Assembly: GCA_016713785.1 (NCBI GenBank)
Contig: JADJOM010000003.1
Coordinates: forward strand, 1,259,501 to 1,323,500
From: Gemmatimonadota bacterium
Lineage (GTDB): Bacteria; Gemmatimonadota; Gemmatimonadetes; Gemmatimonadales; GWC2-71-9
Reading direction: 5' to 3'
DNA length: 64,000 bases
In this document: positions 1 through 7,218 of the stretch, piece after piece
Position numbering within the stretch: the stretch's first letter is position 1
How the letters are laid out: each line of letters begins with the position of its first letter
Position numbers and translations under genes: made by a program
Notes under the pieces: model-generated
Seen by the model: only the letters and a program-made list of their open reading frames with translations
Told to the model about the DNA's origin: nothing
The model's database searches: none

Positions 1-670
1 TGACGGCCGCCCCCTCCGCGGCGAGGAAGGCGCTGTCGATCGCGGCGATGCCGAGGATCTCGCCCGGGAGGTCACGGCTGGAGAACAGGGTCCGGGTGCC
101 GGGCAGCGCGGCGATATCCAGCGAGGCCGGCGGGTAGGTGACCACCGCGTCGACCGCCCCGCGGCGGAAGGCGGCCGGCATCTGCGGGAGATCCACCGGG
201 ACGAGCTCGATGTCGGCCAGGGCCAGTCCGGCCCCCTCGAGCGCGCGCGCCAGCAGGTACAGGTTGAGGGTTCCCGGCTCGATCCCGACCCGGCGCCCCC
301 GGAGCGACCGGAGGTCCGGGATGCCTGGCCGCGCCAGCACCACGTCGGCCCCGTCGGAGTAGTCGCTGACCAGGATCAGGCGCGGGCGCCGGGAGGAAAG
401 CTCCCGGGCCTTGAGCAACTCGATGGTGCTGCCCGTGAACGCGTCGAGCTGTCCACGCTCGAAGGCCCGGCGCGTGTCCGACAGCGAGCTGAGCTCCACG
501 ACCCGAACCCGGACCAGCGTGGTGTCGTACAGCCCGAGTTCCTGCGCGAGGAAGAAGTGCTCGTACCCCGGCCACGGGTTGATGCCGATGCGGAGTTCCG
601 GAGGCGACGCCCCCCCGCAGGCCGGGAGGCCAGGCGCGAGACAGCAGAGCAACAGATGGAGTCGGCGCAT
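1..670 (-). CDS. Lipoprotein ABC-type solute-binding protein (NMT1/SsuA-like), 3' end outside window
   Basis: The frame is open from an ATG at 670 to the left edge, giving about 223 residues without a stop. The N-terminus is a lipoprotein signal ending in the lipobox L-P-A-C near residue 18. The mature part opens with 'LRIGINPWPGYEHFFLAQEL', the start typical of nitrate/sulfonate/thiamine-precursor binding proteins, and continues with a G-x-D-A-F-T-G-S segment and a 'RGRRVGIEPGT' hinge. Such lipoproteins capture a small organic or inorganic substrate for an ABC permease. No permease or ATPase gene is visible on this side, so partner and substrate are unknown. It could also serve as the sensor domain of a larger protein, because the C-terminus is missing. 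Confidence 0.75.
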   Translation of the reverse strand, partial: MRRLHLLLCCLAPGLPACGGASPPELRIGINPWPGYEHFFLAQELGLYDTTLVRVRVVELSSLSDTRRAFERGQLDAFTGSTIELLKARELSSRRPRLILVSDYSDGADVVLARPGIPDLRSLRGRRVGIEPGTLNLYLLARALEGAGLALADIELVPVDLPQMPAAFRRGAVDAVVTYPPASLDIAALPGTRTLFSSRDLPGEILGIAAIDSAFLAAEGAAV

Positions 671-785
671 CCTCGGGTCCTGGTCGGGCCAGCTCCACGG
701 CTCCCGCGGCACGCAGGCGACCGGGGGAAGCGTGGGGGTCCCTTGCAGTATCGGCCCGGGCTGTCAGGGGATGAGCGGGAGAAGC

Positions 786-2048
786 CTACACAGTGGGACC
801 GGCCTGCCCGTCCTGGCCGGTGAGTTCCTGCAGCAGCCGGAAGAGCGCCATCTGCCCGGCCCGGGCGCGGACATCCTCGCGATCACCCGGGAACTGGTGG
901 CGGGTGGCCCGGACCCCGGCCCGGGTGGCCAGGCCCAGGTACACGAGCCCGACCGGCTTCTCGGGAGTGCCCCCGCCCGGGCCAGCGATCCCCGTCACTG
1001 AGATGGCCAGGTCGGCGCCGAGACGGCCCAGCGCCGTGCTGGCCATGGCCTCCGCCACCTCGGCGCTCACCGCCCCCGCGCGGGCCAGGAGCTCCTCCGG
1101 GACCCCGAGCAGGTCCACCTTGAGCCGGTTGTCGTAGGCCACCACGCCACCACGATACACCTCCGAGCTGCCGGGAATCGCCGTCAGCCGGGCGCCGATG
1201 CCGCCGCCGGTGCAGGACTCGGCCGTCCCGAGGTGCAGCCCCCGCTCGCGGGCCGCCTGAAGCACCAGGGCCGCCAGGTCCTGGTCCTCCTCCCCGTAGG
1301 CCCACCCCGCGGCCCCCTCCCGCAGCAGGGCCATGCCGGCGGCCAGGGCCGCGTCGGCGGCGTCGGGGGCGAGGTTCCACGCCGTCAGCCGAAGGTCGAC
1401 ACCCGCGACGCCGGGCAGGTAGGCGAGCGAGAGTGGCGCCAGCCGGTGCTCGACCTGGTCGAGCCGCTCCGCCAGGCTCGACTCCGGGATCCCGGAGGTG
1501 CGCAGGGTCCGGGACCGGACCACCCGGCCGCCGGCCCGCGGGGCCAGGCGGGGCAGCACCTCGTGGTGCAGGAGGCCCCGCATCTCGGCGGGGACGCCGG
1601 GCAGCAGGATCGCGAGTCCGGGCGGGCCTTCGAGCCAGAGCCCGGGCGCGGTCCCCCAACGGTTGGGGAGGATCACGGCGCCCTCGGGGACCTCCGCCTG
1701 GCAGCGGTTGCGCTCCGCCGGTACCCGCCCCGCCCGGGCAAAGCGCGCCACCAGGGCCTCCCAGACCTCGGTCCGGAAGGTGAGCGGCATGCCGAAGAGC
1801 TCCGCGATGAGCTTCTTGGTAATGTCGTCGGCGGTGGGCCCGAGCCCCCCGGTGGTGAGCACCGCGCCGGTGCGGGCCAGGGCCTGGCTCGCGGCCTCAC
1901 GGATGGCGGCGGGGTCATCGGTGACGGAGGTGCGCCGCACCACGGGGATGCCGGCGGCGGCCAAGGCCCGGCCCAGCTCGGCGCCGTTGGTGTCCACCGT
2001 CTGGCCGAGCAGCAGCTCGGTGCCGATGGTGAGGAGTTCGATGGCCAC
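786..2048 (-). CDS. cinA: CinA family protein (nicotinamide-nucleotide amidase, MocF-like N-domain)
   Basis: 420 residues, the usual CinA length. The N-terminal molybdopterin-binding-like domain shows 'ELLTIGTELLLGQTVDTNG' and 'TTGGLGPTADDITKK'. The C-terminal amidase domain shows 'TAESCTGGGIGARLT', 'VVAYDNRLKVDLLGV' and 'SVTGIAGPGGGTPEKPVG'. In this family the C-domain deamidates nicotinamide mononucleotide, and some members also act as ADP-ribose pyrophosphatases. I chose a GTG start at 2048 because the MocF domain begins right there. The longer open frame upstream runs antisense-like through pgsA and has no homologous look. It lies 11 bases downstream of pgsA and is probably co-transcribed with it, as is common in bacteria. 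Confidence 0.93.
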   Translation of the reverse strand: MAIELLTIGTELLLGQTVDTNGAELGRALAAAGIPVVRRTSVTDDPAAIREAASQALARTGAVLTTGGLGPTADDITKKLIAELFGMPLTFRTEVWEALVARFARAGRVPAERNRCQAEVPEGAVILPNRWGTAPGLWLEGPPGLAILLPGVPAEMRGLLHHEVLPRLAPRAGGRVVRSRTLRTSGIPESSLAERLDQVEHRLAPLSLAYLPGVAGVDLRLTAWNLAPDAADAALAAGMALLREGAAGWAYGEEDQDLAALVLQAARERGLHLGTAESCTGGGIGARLTAIPGSSEVYRGGVVAYDNRLKVDLLGVPEELLARAGAVSAEVAEAMASTALGRLGADLAISVTGIAGPGGGTPEKPVGLVYLGLATRAGVRATRHQFPGDREDVRARAGQMALFRLLQELTGQDGQAGPTV

Positions 2049-2059
2049 GCGGCCGCGGC

Positions 2060-2758
2060 TCAGTGATTGGTCTTGAAAAGGGCGCGGTACCGGTACATGT
2101 ACACCGCGAAGGAGTACACCGTGAGCGCGGTCGCCAGCGCCAGCGTGAGGGCCACCACGCCGCCGTGGAACTGGTTCCAGTACTCGGCCAGGCGGTTGTG
2201 CTCCCAGCCCATCGGCTTCCGCGCGTCGCGGAAGGTGAACCAGAGGAAGGTGGCCCCGATGTAGATGTTCTGGATCGTCGCCTTGAGCTTGCCGGCGCCC
2301 GCGGCGGGGATCACGATGCCGCGGCGCTGGGCCCAGAACCGGAAGCCGGTCATGGCCAGCTCGCGACCGATCAGCAGCACACAGACCCACAGCGGGATGC
2401 TGCCCCACACCGGGATGTCGTAGAGGCTGTGGCGGGTGCGGGAGATCCAGTAGATCGGGATGATCGTGGCGAACAGGAGCAGCTTGTCGGCGAGCGGGTC
2501 GAGCAGCTTGCCCAGGTCGGTGACCAGGTTGCGGGACCGGGCGAGGTAGCCGTCGACCACGTCGGTCACGGCCGCGAAGAGGAAGATCAGGAAGCAGACC
2601 AGCTTGGGCCAGTAGCCGTCGATGAACGGCAGGAGCGCGATGACCGGGGTGAGGAGGATCCGGACCAGGGTGAGGAGGTTGGGCAGGTTCCAGGTCTCGG
2701 CCGCAGGGCGGACGGGCTGTCCCGGACCGCTGGCGTCGCGCCCGGAGGCACCGGTCAT
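2060..2758 (-). CDS. pgsA: CDP-diacylglycerol--glycerol-3-phosphate 3-phosphatidyltransferase
   Basis: 232 residues with several hydrophobic membrane segments. The CDP-alcohol phosphotransferase signature D-x2-D-G-x2-A-R-x8-G-x3-D-x3-D is complete in 'DVVDGYLARSRN...LGKLLDPLADK'. The N-terminal 'NLPNLLTLVRILLTPVIALL' is characteristic of PgsA, which makes phosphatidylglycerophosphate, the first committed step to phosphatidylglycerol and cardiolipin in the inner membrane. The first ~20 residues are polar and Pro/Gly-rich, slightly longer than usual. It is followed at 11 bases by cinA and preceded by mglA with a 51-base gap. A phosphatidylinositol-phosphate synthase is less likely given the neighbours and the conserved start. 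Confidence 0.93.
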   Translation of the reverse strand: MTGASGRDASGPGQPVRPAAETWNLPNLLTLVRILLTPVIALLPFIDGYWPKLVCFLIFLFAAVTDVVDGYLARSRNLVTDLGKLLDPLADKLLLFATIIPIYWISRTRHSLYDIPVWGSIPLWVCVLLIGRELAMTGFRFWAQRRGIVIPAAGAGKLKATIQNIYIGATFLWFTFRDARKPMGWEHNRLAEYWNQFHGGVVALTLALATALTVYSFAVYMYRYRALFKTNH

Positions 2759-2809
2759 ACCAGCTCCTTCACCATGCGGCGCACGCGGGCCCGGGCCGGC
2801 CGGGGGCCG

Positions 2810-3487
2810 CTAGGATCCCAGGCTCTTGAGGACCAGCTTGCTGACCGCCTTGAGGGTGTCGAAGACCCCGTCGCCGGTCATGGCCACCGCCTCGAAGTAC
2901 GGCGCCCGCTCCACCCACTGGCCATCGAGCTGCTCCAGCAGGAATTCGCCCTCGTGGTACGGGTCGGGGGCGGCCTTCTGCTTGGCGGGATCGTCCACCG
3001 GCCAGCCGGGATTGAGCGCCGACTGCAGCTCGCGGATGGTGGCGGCGTTGGGCAGGTCGCGCTTGTTGTACTGCACCACGAAGGGGATGCTGGTGAGGTT
3101 GTAGCCGTGCTGCGCCATGTTGTCGTACAGGTTCTGCATGGACTCGATGTTGGCTTCCATGCGCTCGATCTGGCTGTCGGCCACGAACACCACGCCGTCG
3201 ACGCCCTTGAGGATCAGCTTGCGGGAGGCGTTGTAGTACACCTGCCCCGGCACGGTATAGAGGTGGAACCGGGTCTTGAAGCCCCGGATGGTGCCGAGGT
3301 CCACCGGGAGGAAGTCGAAGAAGAGCGTCCGCTCCGTCTCGGTGGCGAGCGAGATGAGCTTGCCCCGGCTGTTGGGGGCGACCTTGTTGTAGACGAACTC
3401 GAGATTCGTCGTCTTCCCGCCGAGACCCGGTCCGTAGTAGACCAGCTTGCAGTTGATCTCGCGCGAGGCGTAGTTGATCATCGACAT
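2810..3487 (-). CDS. mglA: MglA-type Ras-like GTPase with an extra internal segment
   Basis: 225 residues, closely resembling the Myxococcus polarity GTPase MglA. The P-loop is at residues 19-26 (GPGLGGKTT), 'TVPGQ' at 78-82 replaces the usual DxxGQ, and the base-recognition NKRD lies at 141-144. The sequence ends in 'DTLKAVSKLVLKSLGS'. The myxobacterial protein is about 195 residues. Here roughly 30 residues (about 160-193, rich in P, D, E and K) are inserted between NKRD and the 'VAMTGDGVFD' segment. MglA GTPases sit at a cell pole in the GTP form and direct motility or polarity. The gene follows a Roadblock (MglB-like) gene by 17 bases, the expected GAP partner. Function in this organism is inferred. 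Confidence 0.9.
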   Translation of the reverse strand: MSMINYASREINCKLVYYGPGLGGKTTNLEFVYNKVAPNSRGKLISLATETERTLFFDFLPVDLGTIRGFKTRFHLYTVPGQVYYNASRKLILKGVDGVVFVADSQIERMEANIESMQNLYDNMAQHGYNLTSIPFVVQYNKRDLPNAATIRELQSALNPGWPVDDPAKQKAAPDPYHEGEFLLEQLDGQWVERAPYFEAVAMTGDGVFDTLKAVSKLVLKSLGS

Positions 3488-3504
3488 GGGATCGTCACTC
3501 CGCC

Positions 3505-3996
3505 TCAGGCCCCGAACAGCTTATCGAGCTCATCTTCCGCCTCGCCCAGGAAGCCCGTCTCGACCGTTGGCTGGCCGGACGCGCCCCGCGTGAACATCTC
3601 TTCGAAGACCTGCCGCAGTTCCAGGACCGTCGCCCGCACCCGGAGCTTGACCAGCCCCAGCGTGGTGCGGTTGTCGAACAGGACCACCAGGATCACCCGC
3701 CGCGCGATATCGGCGAGGTACATCGACTCCTTCTCCCCCTGGTGGAACAGGCTGCCGAACTCGGGCTCGCCGATCATCCGCGCCAGCTGGTCGTTGGCGG
3801 AGAAGTCCGCCGCCGTCAGCGACGCGAACGCCGTGGGGTCGAAGCTCGGCTCCTCGCCCACGACCGCCACCATCTGGCCGGTCCGGTCCACGATCATCCC
3901 GGTCCGCGCGTTGGACTCGCGCAGGAAGCCGGTGAGAATCGCGTGGATCCGGGTGGAATCCTCCTCCCGGAATGACCAGCTGGAGGCACCTGACAT
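3505..3996 (-). CDS. Roadblock/LC7 domain protein (MglB-like)
   Basis: 163 residues from an ATG at 3996 that has a strong ribosome site (GGAAGGGGAAG) just upstream. The sequence 'HAILTGFLRESNARTGMIVDRTGQMVAVVGE' and the later 'YLADIARRVILVVLFDNRTTLGLVKLRV' fit the Roadblock/LC7 fold, followed by a helical tail 'FEEMFTRGASG...DELDKLFGA'. MglB proteins of this family are GTPase-activating partners of MglA, and the mglA-like gene is the next gene. The longer open frame upstream of 3996 belongs to another gene's shadow. Whether this is a true MglB or another Roadblock regulator cannot be settled from sequence alone. Confidence 0.85.
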   Translation of the reverse strand: MSGASSWSFREEDSTRIHAILTGFLRESNARTGMIVDRTGQMVAVVGEEPSFDPTAFASLTAADFSANDQLARMIGEPEFGSLFHQGEKESMYLADIARRVILVVLFDNRTTLGLVKLRVRATVLELRQVFEEMFTRGASGQPTVETGFLGEAEDELDKLFGA

Positions 3997-4010
3997 CGCT
4001 TCCCCTTCCG

Positions 4011-4277
4011 TTAGCCCAGCGCCGCTTCCATCTGGCGCACCAGCGCGCGCGCCCGACGCAGCAGCATCGGGTGACGCTCCCACTCGAGGTAGTCCCGGAG
4101 CAGCCGCACGTTCTCGACGGTGACCGCCCCGCCGAGCCCCGAGAGCGCCGCAAGGCGCTGCAGGGGCCGCGGGCTGAACAGGTCGGTCCGGTGCCGGGCC
4201 CGGTGCTGCCCCGCCAGCCACCACCCCACGGCCGCCCCCGCCGCCAGGCCGAACAACACCGCGCCACGCCGCGCCAT
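4011..4277 (-). CDS. Small single-pass membrane protein, unknown function
   Basis: 88 residues. The ATG at 4277 overlaps the recR stop codon (ATGA), which supports translation. The N-terminus is one membrane helix ('GAVLFGLAAGAAVGWWLAG', about residues 5-23) followed by a positively charged, Arg-rich cytoplasmic-type helical tail ending 'RALVRQMEAALG'. I do not recognise a family. The position between recR and the Roadblock/MglA pair may mean a link to either unit, and it could be a membrane anchor for one of them, but that is speculation. Confidence 0.65.
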   Translation of the reverse strand: MARRGAVLFGLAAGAAVGWWLAGQHRARHRTDLFSPRPLQRLAALSGLGGAVTVENVRLLRDYLEWERHPMLLRRARALVRQMEAALG

Positions 4278-4867
4278 CAGCGGAGCTCCTGCCGCGCGGT
4301 GAGCGCGTGCGCCAGCGTGACGCCGTCGACGTACTCGAGGTCGCCGCCCACCGGGAGGCCCCGCGCCAGCCGGCTCACCTTCACCGCCGCGCCGGCCAGC
4401 AGCTGCTGCACGTAGGTGGCGGTGACCTCACCCTCCATGGAGGGATTGGTGGCGAGGATGACCTCACGCACCCCACCGGCCCGGACCCGCGCCACCAGCT
4501 GGTCCAGCCGGAGCGCCTCGGGACCGATCCCGCCGAGCGGATCGAGCCGGCCGCCCAGCACGTGGTAGCTGCCGCGATACTCCCCGGCGCGCTCGAGGCT
4601 GGTCACCGCCGCCGGCTCCTCCACTACACAGATCAGGCCGGCGTCCCGCCGCGCGTCGAGGCAGATGTCGCAGCGCTCGCCCTCCGCGACGTTGCCGCAG
4701 ACGGTACAGGGCCGCACCCGCTCCGCCACCGAGACCAGCGCCTGAGCCAGCCGGGTCAGCCGTTCGCCCGGCTGCTGTACCAGGTGGTGCGCCAGCCGCT
4801 GGGCAGTCTTGCGACCCACGCCGGGGAGCCGGGCGAACTCCGTCACCAGGTCGTCCAGGGCGCCCAC
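4277..4867 (-). CDS. recR: Recombination mediator protein RecR
   Basis: 196 residues, normal length. It has an N-terminal helix-hairpin-helix ('LVTEFARLPGVGRKTAQRLA'), a four-cysteine zinc finger 'CTVCGNVAEGERCDIC', then a Toprim domain with 'ICVVEEP' and the Walker-B-like end 'LARGLPVGGDLEYVDGVTLAHAL'. RecR works with RecO (and RecF) to load RecA on gapped DNA. It follows ebfC by 3 bases and dnaX lies just beyond, the dnaX-ebfC-recR order widely conserved in bacteria. Its stop overlaps the start of the small membrane protein gene. Confidence 0.96.
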   Translation of the reverse strand: MGALDDLVTEFARLPGVGRKTAQRLAHHLVQQPGERLTRLAQALVSVAERVRPCTVCGNVAEGERCDICLDARRDAGLICVVEEPAAVTSLERAGEYRGSYHVLGGRLDPLGGIGPEALRLDQLVARVRAGGVREVILATNPSMEGEVTATYVQQLLAGAAVKVSRLARGLPVGGDLEYVDGVTLAHALTARQELR

Positions 4868-4870
4868 GGC

Positions 4871-5179
4871 CTACGACGGGAGGGGAAAGGGGAACGGGGC
4901 CGCGCGCCGCATCTCCGCCTGCAGCGCCTCGGCGGCCCGTCGCTGGGCCTCGGCCACCGCCCCCGCGATCAGGTCCGACAGCAATTCGGCATCGCGCCCG
5001 GCGAACGCCTCGGGATCGATCCACAACGCGCGGAGCGCACCCTTGCCATCGACCGTGACCCGCACCAGGCCGGCTCCGGCCTGCGCGTCGTAGGTCGTCT
5101 CCGCCAGGTTCCGCTGGAGCTCCTGGAGACGCCCCTGCATCTGCTGGCCGAGCTGCATGAACTGCTGCCAATCCGCCAT
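4871..5179 (-). CDS. ebfC: YbaB/EbfC family nucleoid-associated protein
   Basis: 102 residues starting at the ATG at 5179 ('MADWQQFMQLGQQMQGRLQE'). The family pattern is clear: an N-terminal Q/M-rich amphipathic helix, then 'VRVTVDGKGALRALWIDPEAF' and a C-terminal helix 'LIAGAVAEAQRRAAEALQAE'. EbfC-type dimers bind DNA as tweezers and are usually encoded between dnaX and recR, as here. The long open frame running upstream through dnaX is a shadow. The protein lacks only the methionine-rich tail found in some members. Confidence 0.93.
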   Translation of the reverse strand: MADWQQFMQLGQQMQGRLQELQRNLAETTYDAQAGAGLVRVTVDGKGALRALWIDPEAFAGRDAELLSDLIAGAVAEAQRRAAEALQAEMRRAAPFPFPLPS

Positions 5180-5256
5180 GGGAGGAGTATCGCTAAGTCC
5201 CTGCAAAGTCTGAGGAAAGTAGAGGTACCGGGGGGCCAAGGCAAGCAATCCGGGCC

Positions 5257-6957
5257 CTATTCCAGCACCTCGAGATCGAGGCTCTCCGCCGCCGCTTCCA
5301 GCGCCGGGTCCCGGCCCTTGAGCACCCGGAGGCGCTCGGCCCGGGATTCCGACTCGCTCAGCCGGCGGGCCCTCGGGGTACTCCCGGGACCGGGGCCGCC
5401 GGCCGTGATCCCCAGGTGGACGGGGGCGCCGAGGGCCTCGCTGAGCAGCGCCTGCACCGCGTCTCGCTGCCGTTCCAGGCCCTCGACGTGGATCGGGTTG
5501 CCGTCGGGGACGGTAAGGGTGACCATGGGCGCCTCCGCGGCCGCGGGGCGGGCCGAGGCCATGGCCTCCCCGAGGAAGCGCCCCTGGGCCCGCGCCACCG
5601 CCACCAGGTCGGGCCAGGACCGGACCAGGCCCTCCAGCGTGAACTCCGCCCGCACCATCGCCGGCGCAGCCGGAGCCGGGGCGACGGGCGCGGGGGCCGG
5701 CACGGACGGCGCGGCGGCTTCCGGTGCGCCCCGGCGGGGGGGAGCCGCTGGCGCCGGCACGGCCGCCGCCCTGGTCTCCGGAGGCCTGGGGGGCCCGGCG
5801 GGACCCGGATCGGGCCTGCCGGCGCCCGCCAGGACCGCTTCCAGATCCACGGTCCGGTCCAGGAGCGCCCAGCGGAGCAGGAGCGTCTCGACCGCGAGCC
5901 GCGGGCTGGCGCTCCGGCGGATCCCCGCCTCGGCATCGCCCAGGAGCTTGAGCATCCGGACCAGGTCCCCGACCGCGAGCTGGCCCCGGAGCCCTTCCAG
6001 GGTCTGGAGCAGCGCCTCGGTGAGCCCATCGGGGCGCGCCCCGAGTTCGAGCATGAGCAGGGACCGCAGCGCATCCCCCGCCCCGCCCATGAACTCGATC
6101 AGGTCGGCGCCGGCGTCTTCCAGGCGGTCCAGCAGGGCGAAGACCCCGGCGGGCTGCCGCGCCACCAGCAGGCCGAGGAGGTCGCCGTAGGCGTCGTCGG
6201 CCACCAGCCCGAGGATCTCGCGCACCCGGAGGGCGGTGACCCGCCCTTCGCCGAAGGAGAGGCACTGGTCGAGCACGGAGAGGGCGTCGCGCATGCCGCC
6301 ATCGGCCTGGCGGGCAATGAGTGTCAGGGCGTCGTCGTCGGCCTCGATGTACTCCGCCTCGAGGACCCCGCGCAGGCGGTCGCGGATGGCGCCGGCGCCG
6401 ATGCGGCGGAAGTCGAATCGCTGCAGCCGCGACAGCACGGGGGCGGCGCTCTGGGCAATCTTCTGCGGCTCGGTGGTGGCAAAGACGAACACCACCCCCG
6501 GGGGCGGCTCCTCGAGGATCTTGAGCAGCGCGTTCCAGGCCTCCCGGGTGAGCATGTGGGCCTCGTCCACGATGTACACCTTGTGGTGGCCCTCCTTGCT
6601 CGCCGCGTACATCGCCCGCTCCCGGAGCTCCCGGGCATCGTCCACGCCGCGGTTGCTGGCGGCGTCGATCTCGACCACGTCGAGGTTGGCCACGCCGGTC
6701 CAGATCCGCTGGCAGCTGTCGCACGCGCCGCAGGGCTCGCCGGCGGGATCCACCTGGCCCTTCCGCTCGCAGTTGAGCGCCATGGCCAGGATGCGGGCGG
6801 CGGTGGTCTTGCCCACGCCCCGGGGGCCGGTGAGCAGGTAGCCATGGCCCACCCGGTTCTTGACCACGGCGCCCCGCAGCACCTGCGCGACGTGGTCCTG
6901 GACCAGGAGGTCGCTGAAGCGGCGGGGGCGGTACTTGCGGGCGAGCGCGAGAGCCAT
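5257..6957 (-). CDS. dnaX: DNA polymerase III subunits gamma/tau
   Basis: 566 residues from the ATG at 6957 ('MALALARKYRPRRFSDL'), the family's standard beginning. It shows the P-loop GPRGVGKTT (residues 43-51), zinc ligands C63, C76, C79 and C82, a 'VDEAHML' Walker B and sensor 1 'FATTEP'. After domain III comes a proline/alanine-rich linker (about 390-440) and a C-terminal tau-like domain. This is the clamp-loader ATPase that links the two polymerases and DnaB at the fork. No obvious slippery A-run for a gamma frameshift was seen. An ATG 63 bases further up gives a poorer N-terminus. Confidence 0.95.
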   Translation of the reverse strand: MALALARKYRPRRFSDLLVQDHVAQVLRGAVVKNRVGHGYLLTGPRGVGKTTAARILAMALNCERKGQVDPAGEPCGACDSCQRIWTGVANLDVVEIDAASNRGVDDARELRERAMYAASKEGHHKVYIVDEAHMLTREAWNALLKILEEPPPGVVFVFATTEPQKIAQSAAPVLSRLQRFDFRRIGAGAIRDRLRGVLEAEYIEADDDALTLIARQADGGMRDALSVLDQCLSFGEGRVTALRVREILGLVADDAYGDLLGLLVARQPAGVFALLDRLEDAGADLIEFMGGAGDALRSLLMLELGARPDGLTEALLQTLEGLRGQLAVGDLVRMLKLLGDAEAGIRRSASPRLAVETLLLRWALLDRTVDLEAVLAGAGRPDPGPAGPPRPPETRAAAVPAPAAPPRRGAPEAAAPSVPAPAPVAPAPAAPAMVRAEFTLEGLVRSWPDLVAVARAQGRFLGEAMASARPAAAEAPMVTLTVPDGNPIHVEGLERQRDAVQALLSEALGAPVHLGITAGGPGPGSTPRARRLSESESRAERLRVLKGRDPALEAAAESLDLEVLE

Positions 6958-7047
6958 GGCGGGGAAGGTAGTCGGCCCGGCGGCGGATCGGCTAGACGGC
7001 TCGGCGGCGCGGGGGTACACGGGCCGCCGCCCGCGGGTTACATTCCC

Positions 7048-7150
7048 GGTGCCCCAGGTCCGAAGGGCGCTGGCGCGCGAACCGCGTCAGGACCTCGCCG
7101 GTAGCAGCGCTAAGCGATGTCCAGTGTCGCTTCGGGGTGCCTGGGGCACT
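7048..7150 (+). ncRNA. ffs: Signal recognition particle RNA (bacterial small 4.5S type)
   Basis: The 5' end GTGCCCCAGG (7049-7058) is a perfect complement of CCTGGGGCAC (7140-7149), closing a ~103-nt hairpin. In the middle are the two conserved strands of the Ffh-binding helix, GTCAGG (7086-7091) and AGCAGC (7103-7108). These are followed by 'GCTAAGCG' and 'TCGCTTCGGGGTGCC', typical of the 3' half of bacterial SRP RNAs. The apical loop between ACC and GGT reads TCGCC, not GGAA. The RNA pairs with Ffh to target membrane proteins co-translationally. A TACATT element at 7039-7044 could be its -10, with no good -35. A T-rich stretch follows. It lies divergent to dnaX and just upstream of the symporter gene. 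Confidence 0.9.
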
Positions 7151-7218
7151 TTCATTTCTACTCGTCGCCTTCCTTCCGCCATCCGCCGGCACGCCCTCCG
7201 CCCCCCCCGGAGCCGTCC

